Under the pieces are notes generated by a model. That model searched no databases and was not told the origin of the DNA. It saw only the letters and a list, made by a program, of their open reading frames with translations. Positions 1 to 6,890 of a stretch of 11,553 bases of DNA are shown in pieces. Every line of letters starts with the position of its first letter. Position 1 is the first letter of the stretch. Where the stretch lies: the NCBI GenBank assembly GCA_023145575.1, contig JAGLDN010000081.1, positions 1-11,553 of the forward strand, given 5' to 3'. This stretch comes from Psychromonas sp. GTDB lineage: Bacteria; Pseudomonadota; Gammaproteobacteria; Enterobacterales; Psychromonadaceae. Position numbers and translations under genes: made by a program.

Positions 1-170
1 GGTCATTGGCGATCAGTGATATTGATCCAGCAATGTTTGACTTGTCGGTTAAAAATCCCAATGTAGAAGAAGCCGCGCCTTTACGTGAGCCTAAAGTAAT
101 TATTGAAGATATTATGGCGCTTGATAAAGAATCAGAGGCGATTTTGGCTAAGATTCAGGAGTTGTTGTAA
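1..170 (+). CDS. hsdM: HsdM, type I restriction-modification DNA methyltransferase subunit (3' end only)
   Basis: Only the last 55 codons are in the window; the frame begins at base 3 and ends with TAA at 168-170. The tail reads like a typical HsdM C-terminus: a DLSVKNPN segment, then an acidic helical stretch (EIL/AIL-type) ending in KIQELL. This end of HsdM contributes to contacts with HsdS. The methylase catalytic motifs (adenine-binding FxGxG-type and NPPY/F) lie outside the window and cannot be checked. The stop codon overlaps the hsdS start codon by one base (TAATG), the usual sign of translational coupling between M and S. The assignment rests on this tail plus the intact hsdS and hsdR downstream. 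The promoter of the operon is upstream of the window. Confidence 0.88.
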   Translation, partial: SLAISDIDPAMFDLSVKNPNVEEAAPLREPKVIIEDIMALDKESEAILAKIQELL

Positions 171-1417
171 TGAGCGTGCCAGAAAATTGGAAGTTCGGTT
201 ATTTAAGCGACTTCTTTGAAACATCTACAGGTGCTACCCCGAAGAAAAGTCAACAAGATAATTATGGGAGTGACGTTCCATTTGTAAAACCCCCAGAACT
301 ACTAAATTCTCAAATAGGCAGTACGGTTGATAATTTAAGTGTAAAAGGTGCCGCTTCAAGTAGAACCTTGCCACCAGGTTCAATCTTAGTTTCTTGTATA
401 GGTAATTTAGGTAAGGTGGGAATAAATGCAGAAATAGTAGCGTTTAACCAACAAATTAACGCTATTAAGCCCAATAGTGATTTTATATCCAAGTTTATGT
501 TCTATCAGGTGTTGTCTTCAAACTTTAAAGAGCAACTTGAAAAGCTAGCGTCAGGGACAACTGTTCCCATAGTTAATAAAAGCAAGTTCAATAGTATTAG
601 CGTTGTTCTCCCTCCACTCCCAGAGCAAAAACGCATTGTGGGATTACTCGACACTGTATTTGCCGACTTAGAACAAGCCCGCGCTAAAACCGAGCAAAAC
701 CTAAAAAATGCCCGCGAGTTATTCGACAGCTACCTACAACAAGTATTCAGTCAAAAAGGTGAAGGGTGGGTTGATGTACCTCTTGGAAATATTTGTAACT
801 TTAAGCATGGGTTTGCATTTAAATCTGAATTTTTTGTTGATAAATCAAATTTGATATTATTGACTCCAGGTAGTTTTTACGAAGATGGTGGATATAGGGA
901 TAGGGAAGAGAAAACAAAGTACTATGAGGGAAGTTTTCCTATTGAATATTTACTATCAAAGGGAGATTTGCTTGTTGCTATGACTGAACAAGCAGTAGGT
1001 TTACTAGGTTCTTCTGCTTTAGTGCCAGAAAATAATATTTTTCTCCATAATCAGCGTTTAGGTTTGGTTAAAATTACTCCTGAATTTAAAAATAAAGTTA
1101 GCTTGAAATTTTTGTTTCATCTATTCAATACAAAGGGGTTTAGGGCTAATGTACAAGAAACTGCTTCAGGATTAAAGGTCAGGCATACATCACCTAAAAA
1201 AATGCAGGTGATCTCAGTTCCTTTGTTAACAGATATTGAAGCACAAGAAGCTATTGCCCAAAAGTTATTTGAAACTAAAGATCACGTTATTGAACTTGAG
1301 TTAATTTATAAACAAAAATTAAACTCAATTGACGAACTAAAAAAATCAATCTTACAAAAAGCTTTTAGTGGCGAGTTTACTAGCAACATTAACAAAGGAA
1401 TGAATGATGAAGTTTGA
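170..1417 (+). CDS. hsdS: HsdS, type I restriction-modification specificity subunit
   Basis: At 415 residues this is full length for HsdS, the subunit that reads the bipartite target and holds the HsdM and HsdR subunits together. Two target-recognition domains are visible, roughly residues 5-148 and 200-355. The first is followed by a conserved helical spacer at about 149-195 starting LPPLPEQKRIV and continuing into a charged coiled coil. The second is followed by an equivalent helix at about 355-403 ending in SIDELKKSILQKAFSGEF, the classic HsdS C-terminal signature. The start is fixed by the TAATG overlap with hsdM. The last 14 bases overlap the start of fic, so hsdM, hsdS and fic look like one translationally coupled operon. 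The sequence recognised cannot be predicted by eye. I see no DNA-level inverted copies of the recognition domains nearby that would suggest invertible specificity. Confidence 0.95.
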   Translation: MSVPENWKFGYLSDFFETSTGATPKKSQQDNYGSDVPFVKPPELLNSQIGSTVDNLSVKGAASSRTLPPGSILVSCIGNLGKVGINAEIVAFNQQINAIKPNSDFISKFMFYQVLSSNFKEQLEKLASGTTVPIVNKSKFNSISVVLPPLPEQKRIVGLLDTVFADLEQARAKTEQNLKNARELFDSYLQQVFSQKGEGWVDVPLGNICNFKHGFAFKSEFFVDKSNLILLTPGSFYEDGGYRDREEKTKYYEGSFPIEYLLSKGDLLVAMTEQAVGLLGSSALVPENNIFLHNQRLGLVKITPEFKNKVSLKFLFHLFNTKGFRANVQETASGLKVRHTSPKKMQVISVPLLTDIEAQEAIAQKLFETKDHVIELELIYKQKLNSIDELKKSILQKAFSGEFTSNINKGMNDEV

Positions 1418-2534
1418 ACAGTTTATTGCTGGGAGCTGGCAGGAGCAGTATCAATACCGAAGCTTCGATCCTACAACTGTAAATAGACAATGGCAGTGGG
1501 AGTCGCCTGATATTAATACATTATTAGAGAAAGCGTCACGCTCATTAGCTGAGTTAGATGCTTTTACCTTGATTGTGCCAGATGTTGATTTATTCATTCA
1601 AATGCATATAACTAAAGAAGCCAATACATCATCTCGAATTGAGGGAACTCAAACGCAAATGGATGAAGCGATCTTAGATGTTTCACAGTTAGCCCCAGAA
1701 AAACGAGATGATTGGACCGAAGTGAATAACTATGTACAAGCAATTAATAATGCGATTGATGAATTGAGCAATGTGCCTTTATCAAATAGATTGCTAAAAC
1801 AAACTCACGCAACTTTAATGCAAGGTGTTCGTGGTGAAAATAAAACGCCTGGAGAGTTTCGCTCTAGTCAAAACTGGATTGGAGGCAGTAACTTAAATAA
1901 TGCTGCTTTTGTGCCTCCTCATCCGAATAAAGTAACTCACTTAATGTCTGATTTAGAGTTGTTTTGGCATAACGAAAATATTTATGTTCCTGAATTAATT
2001 CGGGTTGCAATTAGTCATTATCAGTTTGAAACTGATCCACCCATTCTTAGATGGTAATGGACGAGTCGGACGTTTACTTATTACGTTGTATTTAGTAAAT
2101 AAAAGCTTATTGAAAAAACCTTCTTTATATTTATCTGATTTTTTTGAACGTAACCGTGGTAGTTATTATGATGCGTTAACTCGTGTTCGTGAATCTAATG
2201 ATATGCTGCACTGGATCCGGTTTTTTCTATCGGCAGTGATAGAGACGGCAAATAGTGGAAAACAAACATTTATTGAAATTTTGGCCTTACGTCAAGAAAT
2301 TGATGGGGTAATTTTAAGCTATGGAAAGCGAGCAGAGAATGCTCAGTTACTTATTAATTACTTATACAATAAACCAGCGGTTACAGTAAATAATGTAAGC
2401 GAAAAGTTAGCCATCAAACTGCTTCTGCTTTATTAAAAAAAATGGTTGATGATAATATTCTTGTTGAAAAGACTGGTTATCAACGCAATCGAGTTTTTAT
2501 TTTTAATCGTTATTTACAGATATTCTCTAGTTAA
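1404..2534 (+). pseudogene. Fic-family adenylyltransferase with C-terminal helix-turn-helix, broken by two frame changes
   Basis: Fic proteins transfer AMP from ATP to hydroxyl side chains of target proteins. The start at 1404 has a good ribosome site (AAAGGAA, 1394-1400) and overlaps hsdS by 14 bases. Residues 76-81 (SSRIEG) fit the S/T-x3-E-G/N inhibitory motif; because it is N-terminal, this would be a class II, self-inhibited Fic protein of the Shewanella SoFic type (about 370 residues). Break 1: an extra G at 2034 ends the frame at 2055-2057 with TAA. Removing it gives FETIHPFLDGNGRVGR, the catalytic loop at 2038-2073. Break 2: near 2413-2420 the frame shifts again and the first frame ends at 2436. 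The other frame continues from HQTASALLKK through a winged-helix end (TGYQRNRVFIFNRYLQI) to TAA at 2532-2534. Reconstructed length is about 377 residues. As read, no product has both the inhibitory and the catalytic motif. Sequencing error is possible. Confidence 0.88.
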
Positions 2535-2551
2535 CTTTATATAAGAGATCT

Positions 2552-2666
2552 TATATGTAAATTAGCTTATTTATTTGGATATATACTTATCTATATGTAA
2601 AGAGATGTCACTAAAGTTTACATATAAATATGCTTAAGTAAATATATTGCTACAAATTTACATATA
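2552..2666. repeat. Four TATATGTAAA boxes in a symmetric ++-- array
   Basis: The ten-base word TATATGTAAA occurs at 2552-2561 and 2592-2601 on the + strand, and as its complement TTTACATATA at 2617-2626 and 2657-2666. The two boxes in each arm are exactly 40 bases apart, start to start, and the whole array is symmetric about base 2609. The outer pair extends to 16 of 17 matching bases (2547-2563 against 2655-2671). The sequence between boxes is not conserved between the arms, so this is a set of discrete boxes and not one long inverted repeat. It lies between the fic remnant and the leader of the AlbA_2 gene. A protein-binding operator is the most natural reading, but the protein is unknown. 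Very high A+T content raises the chance of coincidence, though not for four ten-base copies at this spacing. Confidence 0.6.
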
Positions 2667-2709
2667 ACATCTATCTAAAAGTTTCAGGTAGTTCAAAAAT
2701 AAATACAGC

Positions 2710-2740
2710 CTCAAAGCAACACTTTTGAGCATCGATTTTT
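2710..2740 (+). terminator. Weak hairpin with T-tract in the leader of the AlbA_2 gene
   Basis: CTCAAA (2710-2715) pairs with TTTGAG (2724-2729) around an eight-base loop, and five T residues follow at 2736-2740. It could be a weak intrinsic terminator or attenuator closing transcription from hsdMS-fic. The stem is short and AT-rich, so confidence is low. The leader of hsdR has a similar layout (GATCAA 4186-4191, TTGATC 4203-4208, T-tract 4213-4218), which suits the view that the two leaders are related. Confidence 0.25.
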
Positions 2741-2742
2741 AT

Positions 2743-2803
2743 AAAGGTAGGTACCATAATGAATAGAAATGAAGCAGATACTCGGGCTGAATTAATTTCG
2801 CCT
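2743..2803 (+). repeat. Diverged copy of the hsdR ribosome site and first 15 codons (copy A)
   Basis: This 61-base stretch matches 4223-4283 at 49 of 61 positions without gaps. It holds the same ribosome-binding segment AAAGGTAGGT at the same distance from the ATG, and codes for MNRNEADTRAELISP against MNRNESETRAELIDP at the start of HsdR (12 of 15 residues identical). Beyond codon 15 the two sequences have nothing in common. The segment belongs to the HsdR family and not to AlbA_2 proteins, so it is best read as a remnant of an hsdR 5' end fused upstream of the accessory gene. Confidence 0.8.
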
Positions 2804-4171
2804 AGCCTTGGTATGGTCCCATTAGCCGAAAGCCAGCGTATTGAGTTTAAACGTCAGATCACCGATGGTTTTGAAAAAGAGGTGGTTTCGTTCTTAAATG
2901 CAAAGGATGGTGGCATTATTTATATTGGCATCAACGATCAAGGGAAAGCAATTGCACTCGAGAATATTGAACAGTTGCAATTGAAAATCAAAGATCGCTT
3001 AAAGCATAATATAAGCCCATAAACTATGGGGTTGTTTGATGTATTAATTGAAAACTATCAAGATCACAACATTATAAAAGTAGTGTTAGCGCGAGGATCG
3101 GAGCAGCCCTATTTTTTACGCAAAGCGGGCATGTCAGCTAAAGGTTGTTTTATTCGTATTGGCTCGGCGGCAGAGCCAATGCCACAACGAATGATTGAAA
3201 CGCTATTTGCAACTCGCATTCGCAATTCGATAGGAAATATTAGATCGCGAAATCAAGACTTAAATTTTGAGCAACTTAAAATATATTACCAAGAGCACAA
3301 ACTACCACTTAACGAACAATTTGCTCGGAACTTAGAGTTATTAACCGCTGAGGGGGATTTTAATTATGCTGCATATTTATTGACTGATGATAATGGCATG
3401 TCGATTAAAGTGGCTAAATATGCAGGGCTAAACCGCGTTGATTTAGTTGAAAATGAAGAATATGGTTATTGCTGTTTAATTAAAGCAACCAAAGCAGTGC
3501 TTGAGAAATTAAAAGTAGAAAACAGAACGCTTGCCACCATTACAGATACAACACGAAAAGAAACCAAATTACTAAACCCTGTTGCTCTGCGTGAAGCGGT
3601 GATCAATGCAATTATTCACAATGCCTATAGCCGAGAAGTGCCACCTAAATTTGAATTGTTTTCGGATCGCATAGAAATCACCTCAGCTGGTGGATTACCA
3701 CAAGGTTTTGATCAAGAGGAGTTCTTTATGGGGTACTCTGTCCCACAAAATAAAGAACTTATGCGCATCATTAGAGATGTTGATTTAGTCGAGCAGTTAG
3801 GCTCAGGCATTCCGCGAATACTCGAAGCTTATAGTAAAGACGCATTTTGTTTTACTGAAAACTTTACCCGTTTGGTACTACCGTTTAGTCTGCCTCTTTC
3901 GTCTAGGCTTGAAAAAACTGACCATGGCACCGAACATGTTGCCGAACATGGCACCGAACATGTAGCCGAGCATAATCTGGCACTACTTGAATTTTGCAAG
4001 GCAGCTAAAAGTACAAAAGAAATGATGACATTTTTAGAACTTAAAAATCGTCCTCATTTCAATCAAAAAATACTAAAACCACTGCTAGCGCGTAAACAAT
4101 GAGTGATGACAATTCCAGATAAACCCAAAAGTACTAAACAACGATATAGAACGCTAAAAGATAATGTTTAA
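2759..4171 (+). pseudogene. AlbA_2 / ATP-binding (GHKL-like) accessory protein, interrupted by two in-frame stop codons
   Basis: The family has an N-terminal AlbA_2 putative nucleic-acid-binding domain (here ESQRIEFKRQ through GGIIYIGINDQGK and, after the stop, KGCFIRIGSAAEPMP). A GHKL-type ATPase-like region follows (LREAVINAIIHNAYS near 3590-3640, then FELFSDRIEITSAGG) and a C-terminal winged helix. Function is not established; members often sit inside type I restriction loci. The frame is stopped by TAA at 3020-3022 after 87 codons and resumes in the same frame at ATG 3026 (MGLFDVLIEN). A second in-frame stop, TGA at 4100-4102, is followed by 22 more codons in the same frame (MTIPDKPKSTKQRYR...) that look like the normal family C-terminus, to TAA at 4169-4171. 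Residues 1-15 are an hsdR-like leader; the family-type start may be M19 (ATG 2813), which has no ribosome site of its own. Restart at 3026 could yield a 358-residue fragment lacking part of AlbA_2. Confidence 0.82.
3923..3970 (+). repeat. Tandem 24-base repeat in the AlbA_2 gene coding GTEHVAEH
   Basis: Two units of 24 bases (3923-3946 and 3947-3970) differ at only two positions and are followed by the first three bases of a third. They encode H-GTEHVAE twice in a row, a polar linker between the ATPase-like region and the C-terminal winged helix. As I recall, EH-rich linkers of variable repeat number are common at this place in the family. The unit length is a multiple of three, so changes in copy number keep the frame. 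Confidence 0.75.
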
Positions 4172-4222
4172 GCACAAAATAAAATGATCAATGACTGGGT
4201 TTTTGATCTCTGTTTTTTGAAA

Positions 4223-4283
4223 AAAGGTAGGTGCCACCATGAATAGAAATGAATCTGAAACCCGCGCTGAATTAATTGATCCG
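4223..4283 (+). repeat. hsdR ribosome site and first 15 codons (copy B, native)
   Basis: This is the native counterpart of the repeat at 2743-2803. The ribosome-binding segment AAAGGTAGGT (4223-4232) lies at the same distance from the hsdR ATG as in copy A. Similarity also extends weakly upstream into a T-rich stretch preceded by a small inverted repeat. Confidence 0.8.
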
Positions 4284-6815
4284 CTGATTGTTTCTGCTGG
4301 CTGGGGCGTGGTTGAAAATAGTTTTATTCGTCGCGAAGTGAGCATAACGCAAGGGCGTATTATTGGCGGTGGTAAACGCGCATCGAGTTTAAGTAGTGAT
4401 TATGTTTTAGAATATAAAGGGCGTAAATTAGCCGCTGTTGAAGCTAAAAGAGAACGTTTAAGTTACACGGAAGGTGTGGCACAAGCGAAAGATTATGCAC
4501 AGCGTTTACAATGTCGGATCGCTTACGCAACGAATGGGCATGAACTTTATCAAATTCATTTAGCCAACGGTGAAGAGAAACTCGTTGATCGTTTTTTATC
4601 GCCTGATGAATTATGGGCGCTGACGTTTGATGGTCAAAGCGCTCAGTCTGAGCCGCAATACACAGCAACATGGCGAACACGTTTTGCACAAATACCGTTT
4701 GAGTATAAAGGTGATTGGCAACCTCGTTATTATCAAGAAAATGCAATTAATAATGCACTTGAAGCGATTTGCCAAGGCAAACAAAAAATATTATTGACCT
4801 TAGCAACAGGAACAGGAAAAACCTGTATTGCGTTTCAATTATCATGGAAATTGTTTCATAGTCGCTGGAGCTTACAAGCGGCGAAAAACCCCAGTAATGC
4901 CAAAAAACGACCTCGCATATTATTTTTAGCAGATCGAAATGTTTTAACAAAACAAGCCTTTAATGATTTTGGTGCATTTGGCGAAGATGCAGTGGTGCGT
5001 ATAACGCCAAGTGAAATCAAAAAAGCGAAAGGCGTCCCTAAAAATGCCAGTATTTTTATGGCTATTTTCCAAACACTGATGACTGACTCTGCAAATAACA
5101 ACGCACCAGAAAAATCAGAAGAGCTAGAAGACGAAGATTTTAATCAGCCAACGATCACTGACACGAACAACTGCAATTTCAGGCAATATCCCGAAGACTT
5201 TTTTGATTTTATTATCATTGATGAATGTCACCGAGGCGGCGCAAATGATGAAAGCTCATGGCGTGATATTCTTGATTATTTCTCCCCAGCCGTACAATTA
5301 GGGTTAACCGCGACACCCAAACGTACAGACAATGCAGACAGCTATAAATACTTTGGTGATCCAGTTTACAGTTATACTTTAAAAGAAGGTATAGACGATG
5401 GTTTTTTAACACCTTTTAAAGTGTATCCAATTGTCGGCACGATGGATGAATATATTTATACAGCGGGTGATGGTGTGGTTGTTCAGGGCGATCCCGAAGA
5501 AGGTAAACTGTATTTGGAGGGCGATTTTAATCGAATAATCACCATTAATGAACGAGAAGAAAAACGTGTTCATTATTGGATGGATAAAATAAATCCTGTT
5601 GAGAAAACCATTGTATTTTGTGCAACACAAGCCCATGCCGGTAAAGTAAGAGATTACATCAATCAATATGCTACGCAAAAAAAATGCACGACAAACACGC
5701 ATTATTGTGTGCGTGTTACAGCAAATGATGGCATTGCTGGTGAGACATTTTTGAAAACCTTTCAAGACAATGAAAAAACAATCCCCACCATATTAACCAC
5801 TTCACGAAAACTCTCTACAGGTGTTGATGCGCGAAATGTGCGCAATATTGTATTGATGCGTCCGTGTAATAATATGATTGAATTTAAACAGATCATCGGT
5901 CGCGGCACACGCATCTATGACGGTAAAGACTTCTTCAGTGTATTTGATTTTGTTAAAGCACATCATAACTTTGCTGATCCGCTTTGGGATGGCGATCCTG
6001 AGCCGTTACCACCTTGTGGGCATTGCAATGAAGCGCCTTGTGTTTGTGAAATTGAGCCTTGTGAAGTGTGTGGATTTACGCCCTGTTGTTGCCCTGACGA
6101 ACCATGCCCAGACTGCGGAAATACGCCTTGTAGTTGTCAAACTGTTTGTAGAAAATGCAATGAAGATCCTTGCGTTTGTGAACAAGAATTATGTGAAAAC
6201 TGTGCTAATACCCCATGTACATGTGAAAAAACCGAAAAAATAGAAATTAAGCTCTCTGATGGTAAAACAAGACAAATACATCACATTTCATCGGTAATGT
6301 ATTGGAATGCAGATGGCGTGCCTATTACAGCAAAAGCGTTTATTGAGCGTCTTTTTGATGATTTACCACAGTTTTTTGAAAATGAAGATCAACTTCGTGA
6401 AATATGGGGTGATCCCATTACGCGCGAAAAGCTAATGCAGGGATTAAGTGAAGCGGGTTATGATCATAAAAAACTAGAGGAAATGCAAGCGTTAATAGAT
6501 GCAAAAAACAGTGATGTGTATGACGTATTGAAGTATGTTGCGTTTGCATCTGAAATTCGTAGTCGCGAAGATCGTGTAAATCTTGCCAAACCAGCGATTG
6601 GAAAGTTATATGATGACAAACAACAAGAATTTATTAACTTCATTTTAAAACGCTATGTTGAAGATGGCATTGATGAGCTATCGCCGAAAAAAATGCGCAG
6701 TTTAATTGAGTTGAAATATAATAACATTCACGGTGCGGTTGCAGAAATTGGCCCTGCTCGTGCGATAGGAGAGATATTTATGGGGTTTCAAAAACATTTA
6801 TATGTATGCCCATGA
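4239..6815 (+). CDS. hsdR: HsdR, type I restriction endonuclease/translocase subunit, EcoEI-like
   Basis: At 858 residues this is close to EcoEI-type HsdR and much shorter than EcoKI HsdR. It cuts DNA after ATP-driven translocation when bound to HsdM2S. The N-terminal PD-(D/E)xK nuclease shows D54, E68-x-K70 (VEAK) and a following Q82-x3-Y86. The helicase motor has Walker A ATGTGKT (189-195), DECH (328-331), TATP (357-360) and motif VI QIIGRGTRI (551-559). Residues 593-662 are an unusual cysteine-rich insertion listed separately. Residues from about 667 to the end match the EcoEI_R_C-type domain (SVMYWNADG, then GFQKHLY). The start has an AGG ribosome site 7 bases upstream and is supported by the family N-terminus (ETRAELIDP, GWGVVE). 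No frame break is seen, so the core restriction subunit looks intact although the two genes before it are broken. It ends 75 bases before recF. Confidence 0.95.
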   Translation: MNRNESETRAELIDPLIVSAGWGVVENSFIRREVSITQGRIIGGGKRASSLSSDYVLEYKGRKLAAVEAKRERLSYTEGVAQAKDYAQRLQCRIAYATNGHELYQIHLANGEEKLVDRFLSPDELWALTFDGQSAQSEPQYTATWRTRFAQIPFEYKGDWQPRYYQENAINNALEAICQGKQKILLTLATGTGKTCIAFQLSWKLFHSRWSLQAAKNPSNAKKRPRILFLADRNVLTKQAFNDFGAFGEDAVVRITPSEIKKAKGVPKNASIFMAIFQTLMTDSANNNAPEKSEELEDEDFNQPTITDTNNCNFRQYPEDFFDFIIIDECHRGGANDESSWRDILDYFSPAVQLGLTATPKRTDNADSYKYFGDPVYSYTLKEGIDDGFLTPFKVYPIVGTMDEYIYTAGDGVVVQGDPEEGKLYLEGDFNRIITINEREEKRVHYWMDKINPVEKTIVFCATQAHAGKVRDYINQYATQKKCTTNTHYCVRVTANDGIAGETFLKTFQDNEKTIPTILTTSRKLSTGVDARNVRNIVLMRPCNNMIEFKQIIGRGTRIYDGKDFFSVFDFVKAHHNFADPLWDGDPEPLPPCGHCNEAPCVCEIEPCEVCGFTPCCCPDEPCPDCGNTPCSCQTVCRKCNEDPCVCEQELCENCANTPCTCEKTEKIEIKLSDGKTRQIHHISSVMYWNADGVPITAKAFIERLFDDLPQFFENEDQLREIWGDPITREKLMQGLSEAGYDHKKLEEMQALIDAKNSDVYDVLKYVAFASEIRSREDRVNLAKPAIGKLYDDKQQEFINFILKRYVEDGIDELSPKKMRSLIELKYNNIHGAVAEIGPARAIGEIFMGFQKHLYVCP
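6015..6224 (+). repeat. Five tandem C-x2-C-x4-C-x-C units inside HsdR
   Basis: HsdR residues 593-662 contain five units: CGHCNEAPCVC, CEVCGFTPCCC, CPDCGNTPCSC, CRKCNEDPCVC and CENCANTPCTC. Their starts are 14 or 15 residues apart. All four cysteines are kept in every unit, and unit 2 has one extra, giving 21 cysteines in 70 residues. The pattern suggests five small metal-binding (probably zinc) knuckles or a disulphide-free cysteine-rich linker. It lies between helicase motif VI and the C-terminal domain. The DNA of the units has diverged, so the expansion is not recent. Confidence 0.85.
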
Positions 6816-6890
6816 TACTTCGGAATGCAACGTTAGCTTTCATTTGACGTGATAAATAAGAGCAGACCAATTTAGTTAAGGACAAGTCTT

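Noticed and set aside
2031..2040. Programmed ribosomal frameshift in fic
   Set aside because: The site ACTGATCC is not a slippery heptamer and has no obvious downstream structure. A one-base insertion is simpler, and there is a second unrelated break.
2005..2436. Independent 143-codon gene starting at TTG
   Set aside because: Its beginning overlaps the other fic frame and its useful part starts with the Fic catalytic motif. It is the middle of the broken fic gene.
3026..4102. Stand-alone 358-codon ATPase gene
   Set aside because: It is in the same frame as 2759-3022 and begins inside the AlbA_2 domain. It is better described as part of one interrupted gene, with restart as a possibility only.
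4186..4218. Intrinsic terminator before hsdR
   Set aside because: GATCAA/TTGATC is a six-pair AT-rich stem and the T-run starts five bases after it. It is too weak to list as a terminator and is mentioned only for its parallel with the AlbA_2 leader.
4444..5765. Several open frames of 65-119 codons on the - strand across hsdR
   Set aside because: They lack ribosome sites and recognisable domains and sit opposite a long conserved gene; they are shadows.
5878..6243. 121-codon + strand open frame inside hsdR
   Set aside because: It lies wholly within the conserved helicase end and cysteine-repeat region of hsdR in another frame. Its open state reflects the repetitive TGT/TGC codons.
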